Below, one piece after another: positions 11,101 through 20,100 of a DNA stretch of 64,000 nt (its first letter is position 1; the number at the start of each line of letters is the position of its first letter). The stretch is from Cladopsammia gracilis (lineage: Eukaryota; Cnidaria; Anthozoa; Scleractinia; Dendrophylliidae). The stretch is from the NCBI GenBank assembly GCA_022457155.1, contig JAJGOT010000089.1, positions 1,161,001-1,225,000 of the forward strand, read 5' to 3'. Position numbers and translations under genes: made by a program. Below the pieces are notes generated by a model that saw only the letters and a list, made by a program, of their open reading frames with translations, had not been told where the DNA came from and made no database searches.

Positions 11101-14100
11101 CCAAAGCGCAAATTTCAAAACTGTTCCAAAATATCAGTTGAGCAAACATAAAATGCGCATATAACCACACACAGGCAAGAACTGCTGTTAAAATCACCAT
11201 GTATAGCATAATCTGCAGCACCAAATGCGCAGATAGAAAGGGAAAACACTTGAAGGGATAGATGAGAGGACCCAAGACTCCTTATTGAGACTTATATAAC
11301 GTAATGTCGACACCTAGAATTTTATTTTCAATAAATGTTTAAGTGTAAAAAAGAAAATCTAAAATCCCCACTCAGGATTGAACCTGTGACCTCAGCTAGG
11401 CTCAGGCTTACATAGCCTACCGTCCCACAGTACCACCTAGCTTCTCGGGTTGCTTAGTCCTAAATTATCCCCAACTGTAACTGAAAGCTATCAGTTACTC
11501 CGTTATATAAATCTCAATAAGGTGTCCCATTTTCCTGTTGGGCCCTCTCATCTATCCCTTCAAGTGTCCTCCGATGGAAAGTGCTGATGCATAGATTTTA
11601 TTTAAATGTTCACGCTACTACAGTTAACGCCATCTATAGACTCGAAAGCTTGAACTACCTTATGCAGTCTATTGTATATAGCACTACAGGAAAGTACTGC
11701 TCAATAGCGTTCATTTGTATGGTCACACTTTGGGATTACATCCACAGACTCAAAAGTTAGAACCACCTTGTACAGCATAATAAACAGCACCACAGAAAAG
11801 TACTGCTCATTAGCTTTCATTTGAATGGTCACACTTTAGGATTTCATCCACAGACTCAAAAGTTAGAACCACCTTGTACAGCATAATACACAGCACCACA
11901 GAAAAGTACGGCTGGACAGCTTTCGTGTGAATTGTTAGATTTTTAAAATTCAGTAAACCTACATTTCTTAATTTGTTACTTTTTTAGTACGTCTGTGCAT
12001 TTGCCATATCAGCCACTGCATCTAACCTGGACAGAGTAGGAAAACCTTTTAATCCGCTTCTGGGAGAGACTTATGAACTGGTTCGGTAAGTGCCGAGAAA
12101 GTTGATTTTTATGTGTGCGTTCCGCTGAAATTCCAAACAATATTTTTTTGTGTTTTTGTTTCTGCAGGGAAGATCTGGGTTTCAAGCTTATAGCAGAACA
12201 GGTTGGTAAAGGCCTTTTTCTGATTGGTTCTTCCCAGGCCCATGAATTCTACTCGGTCAGTTGAAAAGAGAGAGTTGTTGGCAGCTCTTACAAGGTCTTC
12301 TCTGATTTGCTGAGAAAACAATAGAACAAATAACACAACAATGGATCCTAGATCTGGAAACAATAGAGCTGCGTGATACCCAGGTCCAATGAAATTAAGA
12401 GCTGCGTGGAATCTGGAGAGAGTCTCGTTCGGTTAATATGTTCTCTTTTTTTAATAATTCGAAACGGTCAAAGCTTAACGTTCCATTGAAAATTTTCGAA
12501 ATAACAAACTTGTCTTTTCTCTTATTATTATCCTCTTTCAATTAAATCAGTTCGCCTTTTAGCCTGGTTTCCATATAATCGCAGCGATCATTACGATCGA
12601 CGATCGCTGCGATTCTTGCGACCCTTGCGATCGTTGCAATCGTTGCGATTGCGATCGAAGAGATAGAAAAATTTCTATCTCTGCGATCGCAATCGCAACG
12701 ATCGCAACAGTTGGTTTCCATATGATCGCAAGGGTCGCAAGAATCGCAGCGATCGTCGATCGTAAAGCCTGGTTCCATATGATCGTAAGGGTCGCAAGAA
12801 TCGCAGCGATCGTCGATCGTAACGATCGTTGCGATCGTTGCGATCGTTGCGATCGTTGCGATTATATGGAAACCAGGCTTTAAATTGACCCATGCCTATA
12901 GTTGATTTTTGGCCAATAGTTAATTTACCGGCGGTACACCTCTGGTGTCCGGCCGGCTTCTTATGAAACGCCTAATAGAAGGTATTGATCTGCATTGTAG
13001 ATTAACAGTAATGTCGTGTTATTTTAGGTCAGTCATCATCCCCCGGTGAGTGCCGTACAGGTGGTGGGTGAAGGATTCGTGTTTCACGTCACGGTTCAAC
13101 CTAAAATGAAATTCTGGGGTAAAGGCGTCGAGATTCAGCCCAAAGGAATGGTCACGCTTAAATTTCCAAAGTAAGTTTGTCTTTTCGATTAAATAGCTCA
13201 AGAGAAACTACAGAAAATGGTGATAGTGATTATTTCAATATGCCCTGGCATGGCCTTGTGAAAACTCTTCAAAACAAAATTTATGCGTGACAAAATCGTA
13301 TTGTATTTGTAACATAAAGGTTATAGTTTTAAACAAAAGTTGTGACATTTAAGGTCTTGGCAATTCTAACAGTAAAGAATATTTTGCGAAACGTTATGAC
13401 CATCTGTTAACGATAATTCTCGCTATCATGCTCAACCTCGTCCAAAAGTTGTTTTATTTGACATTTAAAGCACTTTTTAAGCATTTCCCTTCGCAGTTTG
13501 TCAAATCTGTAATTTCTTTCCCGTTGCCGCTAATTAAGCGGGCGGCGCGTGGCATGCTTGCATGACGTCACCTCTGCGTGTAACAATCTGATATGATGTC
13601 ACATCTGCATGCATAAATCCCACTGTCCGTAGATATGACGTCACAATAGGCCATTTGCACGATGACGTCATTTGACTACTACTACCAGAATTCATTTCGT
13701 TTTTCCTTTCTTATTTAAATTTTGTAATCCCAGTGCGGTTTAAATAACAATAGCCCTAATTTGCACTGCAAAACAAAAAACTGAAGGATTCTGGTAGTAG
13801 TAGTCAAATGACGTCATCGTGCAAATGGCCTATTCGATGTCAGCATGAATTAGCTGTGTGCTCTCAGCTAATGAGAATAGAGATGGTGAGCAAACTGTAT
13901 AATAATACTTTTCGTTGTTAGGCACAATGAAGTTTACACTTGGAACAATGTCAATAGCTGTGTACATAACATTATCGTAGGACAACTCTGGATTGAGCAA
14001 GTAAGTGATCTGATATTCCTCGTGTTTGTTTCGTATAACTTCCATGAGGCCATATTAACTTTGTTGCGAGAGTTGACAAAATTTCAAGCTTTTCGTTTGA

Positions 14101-17100
14101 CCTGCAACTCCCTTGCGCTTTTTCCGATTCTTGTTTGAATATCCTCGAGATCTGATTGGAATCGACGAGGGGTTACATTTTGCCAGCGCTAAAAGGTGAC
14201 ATGCAGATTTGATTGGAATTTTCTGATCATAGTCTTAAAATTCTCACTGTTGTTTGACCTATAGCTTTCATGCATTCTCAATCACTCCTGTTGGTGTTTG
14301 GATCTGCTTGCATGAAAATCGATGATCTTAACCATTTCACCCCCAGAGTCAACATGATATACCTATGATGTTCAATTTATTTATTTTTTTTTTTTTACAT
14401 TTATATTTATTTTTACTTTTTATTCTTACATATTAATATTGTATTTTTGTAGTTTTTATATATGCGTGTCTTTTAAAATTAATATATTAATAAATTGTTT
14501 ATCACTTTTAATTTATTATGGCGACATGTGGTCCAATTCTAACTTTTGAGTCCACCAACGAAATCCTATGGTGTGACCATTCAAATGAAACCTCTTCGCC
14601 AGAACCTTCGCCTGGAACCATTTGTTTTTCAATATTTTACAAAATGAATTTTGGGATTTTTCTTGAATTTTGATTTTTGGCGCTCTTGGGAGTAAAAAGG
14701 TCTAAAAAGGTTAAGTGCTGATCTTGACTAGGTTTTGTGTGTTTTTGGTGTTACTATCAAGGAGTATGCATCGGCAAAACAAAATGACATTATTAGCAGA
14801 AGCAATTAATCAACTGACTGGTGGGCTGGATAGCTTGAGAAATATGCGCCCTTACTGAGATTGAAATCTCGTTGATTTGACCTGAGCAGCCGCTCCAGTG
14901 AAATGTTTCTTTTTCTAACGTTTCTGTTTTGTTTCAGTATGGTCAAATGGAGTTAACAAATCACACAACAGGAGATTACAGTGTGCTTCACTTCAAACCT
15001 GGCGGCTGGTTTGGAAAAGAACTCAACAAAGTGGAAGGTTCCATCTTCTCCACAGAGTGAGTTCATTATATATATAAGAAGGATAGTGCTGAATGGCAAT
15101 GCACGATGGAATGTCAACTTTTTTTATTGTTACAACTACTGATCTCATTGGCTTAGACTCAAAAACGTGAAACCGCTAAAAAGTTAAGGTTAAAGGTGCA
15201 TTTTGACTATTTTTTTTTTTAAGGTTTCAAGTAATTTGAGACCCAGTCGTACAACATGCAATTTGTAAAATATATTGTATTTGGGGAACTTCATCAAAGA
15301 AGCAAAATTATTAGCTTTGTGGATTTTCTTTCTTTTTATACTGAAATATAAGTATAAACCATCAGCCCCTCCTGTATTCTTGAAACCAAAGATATTCTAT
15401 ATAAGAAAGAGCCAATGTCGCAGAACAATGAAGTTTACCGTAGTTCTTATTTGAAAGCATTACTTAATTTATTAAAGGCCCATTTCCATCCGGGATGCAT
15501 TGCGCGTTGCGATCGCTAATCTTGAATTTCGTGTATCACGAAATCACGATTCTTCGGAAGCCCTTTATCATCGCCTTTTCCCAAAGCAACCTTCTCTTGT
15601 TTTAAATACATTCCCTGTTTATCTTTTCATATTTTTTTCTAAAAGTGTTTTGTATACATTCTGGCTGTATTTGTAATTTTTGCTATTTGAAGTCGACGAG
15701 TGTCTGACCTGCTGAATGGCAATGACACTAGAAGCTTATTCCAGCCAGTGCGTGTTTTGTGTGCGTATCGCCGAGACAAGAATGTCCAGGACACCTTAGT
15801 CCACAGCTCACTCAATGTTACTACAGAGGAAGATCGTGGCACCTTTCCTTGCCAGCGCCCTCGATGTAAAATTTGTGCCCACACCAACTCAGCGCCCACC
15901 ATTGACACCCCAGGAGGACGTATCACCATCCAACACAGGTTCTCTTGTATCACAAGAAACCTTGTGTATGCCATCTCCTGCCGAGTGTGTGATAAGGTCG
16001 GTGAAACTGAGCGGCTATTGGCAGAAAGGTTCAGAGAACATCGCCTCTCGGTGATCAAAGAAAAGGAGAAAGACGCATCTGGCAAGAACCTTCCGGTCGC
16101 ACAACACTTCATATCAGACGGACACAACGTTGACGATATGCTGGTTTCGGTCATGGTCTCTGGACCCTGGAGTTTAAAAACCAGACGCCAAAGGGAGCCC
16201 CAACTGATATTCCACCACAGGATCTACGCCCTAATGGGCTCAATGTCGAATTCAAATTTCAGTAGAACTGTATGCGCGCGCGCGAATTACGCAAGCTTTT
16301 TTTGAGTTGTTAGGGACTTTAAATTTAGCACTTGCATACATTGTTTGACAGTTGCGTTCAAACTCACTGATGAAGAGGCAGCAGCCTCGAAACGTCTAAG
16401 AAACTAAATTTGAGCGCTATAAATTTAAAAAAAAAATTTGTCTACGTATCTGACCTATAGACCTTGTCACGGTTTTTCCAAATTTCTATATTGGCCTGAC
16501 AGCAAAAATCCATCGACACTGCTGGAAAATGCATCTCAAAATTAGTAAAGTGGCCGAGTTTAAAAGCGATATCTTTTAAAATAGTGGAGATATAGCTCCG
16601 TGATGTCGGCAAATTTCACAGACGTTTGTATCGCGCGGCCGTCTGTGAAATTTGCAGACTTTGCGGAGATATATCTCCACTATTTTAAAAGATATCGCTT
16701 TTAAACTCGTCCACTTTACTAATTTTGAGATGCTTTTCCCAGCAGTGTCGATGGATTTTTGCTATCAGGCCAATATAAAAATGTGGAAAAACCGTGACAA
16801 GGTCTAATCGCCGTCGTGATGGAAGGCCAAAGTTACCTGGCTCTTTGAAGTTGATTCGCCTGAGAAAATCTGTCTTTGACCTCTGGGGAACAAGAAAACA
16901 AGCTCTTGGATTTGAAAAAACTACGGACAGCGAGTTTGCGGAATTCCTGTTGCACCGAATGGTTGAAAACGAACGCAACTCGCCTTGTTTTTACATTTCG
17001 AGTGAATGCAGCGGCAACTAGACGAGCAATTTTTGTTTACAGCTTTTTGTTCCCTTCCCCCCTTCCTCGCGCGCCCTTCGCGTTCTCGCGCGCCTGAATT

Positions 17101-20100
17101 CTCCCCCTTCCCCTCCCCCTTCGAACGCCTGCCACGCAGGCTAGTCATGTACGTGTTCATTTTCCTAATTCTCGTCTTCTTCATTCTCCGGATTGACGAT
17201 TGACCCGTAAGCATTTACTCTTACTGGCGATTCAGCATCATCGAGTGATTCGTCTGTTTCCATGGATAAATGAGGTACTTTCTGGACGAATAGCGAGTGA
17301 ATAGCGCAAAAACACCGCTCGATGACTTTCTTGCGAGCATGTGTCTTGTGTTTGAGAAAAGCCGGATAAAAATAGTTGACCAATCAGAGTACGCCATTTA
17401 ACAATACCGCGATTTGAAAACAAAAACAAACGACCGCATTGCATCCCGGATGGAAATGGGCCTTTAACTTTCTATTATTTTTCTCCCTCTCTCTTCAACC
17501 TGCAGCAAACGTAAGCGCTTCATCATAAAAGGAGACTGGACAGAGACCATCCAATGCTTCACAGTGGATAAATTCACGAAGAAGGATTCCAAGAGAGAAA
17601 GTAAGTTACGCCGGAGATCAGATGCGAGCGAAATGAGCTCCTCTTCCGCCATGTCTCTTGATAGTTTTAGCAGCGGAAGCAGTGATGGCAGTGTGACTGT
17701 GGACATCTCTGCGCCTACGGATCTCTGGAGCTTTCAAGACAGACCTCCACATAGTAAACAGGTAATGAGGATAATTATAATTACCCGTTTTCTCTAACAT
17801 AAAATTTTCTTTGAACGTCAAGAGGAACATAAAATTAAAATGTGAAGACACGATGGAAAACTTGAAAAGGTAAGCCTAAGTTCTTCAAGTAAAATATCAA
17901 ACAGGAGAAAGAGTGGTTCATTCGGATTTTTAACCGCCAGTGTGAACAAAACAACATAACGATATTATAGGAACACAATGCCATAAACACAACGGCATAA
18001 AAAGAAACTGATCTTATCTTTGTTGTTATGTCGTCAGTTATCATGAGTTATGTCGCAGTGTGAACCATGCTTAAAGTGCACCTAACCCCAAAATTTGTTT
18101 TTGGCTTAATCAACTCTATGTACGTTGAAAAGTTGAATAGTTAAATATTTCTTGTTTTTGACGTCGCGTTAGTGAGTTATAGAGATTTGAATTTACAAAA
18201 TGCTAATTAGATGACGTAAATTCGGGAATTTGCCATTATTTCTACGTTAATTAACAATACGCAGTATACAACTGAAGGAAAATCAATTTGAGAAATACCA
18301 AATATAAACTGTGGATAGTCAATTGATTCGTAAAAATATTACTTGGAGGTAAAAACAAGTAGTTGTATAATAAATGATTCCCGAATTGACGTCATCTAAT
18401 TAGCATTTTGTAAATTCAAATCTCTATAACTCACTAACGCGACGTTAAAAACAAGAAATATTTAACTATTCAACTTTTCAACGTACATAGCGTTGATTAA
18501 GCCAAAAAAAATTTGGGGTTAGGTGCACTTTAAGGTGAATTTGCTGAACGCATGGTCAATCTACAAGGCCACATGTTCTTTTCTTTGAACGGATCAACAT
18601 GCTGAATCATTTAGTGTAAATTTGTTTCCCAATTTATCGTTCCTGTTACTTTTGTTTTTCAGATGTACAATTTCACTACATACGCCATGCAGCTGAATGA
18701 GCTTCATGAAGACCAAACATCCCTGGTAATAACGATCGTTTATATTTAAGGCTAGACCCGGAGCGGATCCAGGGATTTTAAAAAGATGGGGCCGTAAATA
18801 TTTGCATTAGAGAATATCTGCGCGTCACACTTTCTACAGAGGTCCGGGGCTATGCCCCCGGAAATTTTGATAATTTAAGTCCTTTGAGATCTGGTGCATT
18901 CTGGGTGCTTAAATTTGTCCAATGCCAGGATCCCATGTTGAACAAGAAACTGTTGAAATATTTAATAAAATGCAAATGTTGAATCAACTCGAACCTTTTT
19001 ACAAACGAAATCCAAGTAACCGGAGTGGTATGGGAGCTAATTAAACTTAAGTCATCCATCTCAAAATACCATCCTATAGACGTTGTCATTAAAAAATAAA
19101 TTGTCAAAGTCTCCTTGTTCACAAACTGGCATATTTTATCTTTTGGGCAAAAAAACATGCTGATGGATAACTTGTTAAGTAAAGAGACTTCTTTAACGAC
19201 AACTGTTAAGGGGACATTGTTATGGTGATTGTGCTTTGTTTTCGTCACAACCACATCATGGTTGAAGCTTTATTTGCTTTTCCTTGTCAAACTCTCCTGT
19301 GTTCAAAATCTGGCATATTTTATCTTTTGGACGGACAATCATGCCAATGAATAACTTGCTGTGTTTTGGTCACAACTACATCAAATATTTGACAAAGACG
19401 TTTTCCCTGCTCCAACGAGAAATTGCTCTTAGAACACCAACAAGAACATATAGACTAAAAAAATAACCAAGCAACCTCGCAAGGAAATGAGAGAAAAGCA
19501 AGGAAATAATTAAATGTTTAACGTTAAAGGCCTTCAAAGTTACAGTTTGCAAACACTTCAAACGAAACTGGGCTGTTACTTCTTGTCTCACTATAAGTAT
19601 TTAATGGGTAAGTAAAAGGTACCATAAAAATGATATTTTATTTATTTTTTTAACTTTTTTTAACAGTTACCACCAACGGATTCGAGACTCAGACCAGATT
19701 GTCGAGCACTAGAAAATGGTGACTTAGGTACGATGATACAATCCAACGGCTGTAGTGAAACTGTAACTGTTTTAAACCTTTAACTCTCAAGAGAGCCAAA
19801 AATCATCAACAAAAATCCAAACTTTCATTTTTTAAATTATTGAAAAAACAAATGGTACCATGCAAAAGTACTGACAAAGAGGTTTCATTTGAATGGTCAC
19901 ACCATTGGATTTCGTCCACAGACTCAACTGTTACAACAAATGGTACCATGCAAAAGTACTGCTGAAGAGGTTTCATTTGAATGGTCACACCATAGGATTT
20001 CATCAACAGACTGAAAAGTTAGAACAAATGGTACCATGCAAAAGTACTGCTGAAGAGGTTTCATTTGAATCGTCACACCATAGGATTTCGTCCACAGACT

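Larger units (their letters stand above)
15476..17463. mobile_element. 2-kb TIR element with TTAA target-site duplication
   Basis: Termini AGGCCCATTTCCATCCGGGA and its inverse TCCCGGATGGAAATGGGCCT, flanked on both sides by TTAA (15472-15475 and 17464-17467). Subterminal TGCATTGCG / CGCATTGCA continues the inverted repeat. Inside lie a Penelope-like ORF fragment, a hammerhead-like motif and a further foldback element. TTAA duplication is typical of piggyBac-type insertion, but I see no piggyBac transposase. Confidence 0.8.

Noticed and set aside
12558..12881. GCGATCGC words suggesting cyanobacterial (HIP1) DNA or contamination
   Set aside because: The words lie inside a foldback element with MITE ends in the middle of a eukaryotic gene.
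18850..19254. 134-codon ORF on the - strand
   Set aside because: No recognisable domain, lies in an ORP intron, and overlaps an internal direct repeat (ATTTTATCTTTTGGRC...); treated as chance.
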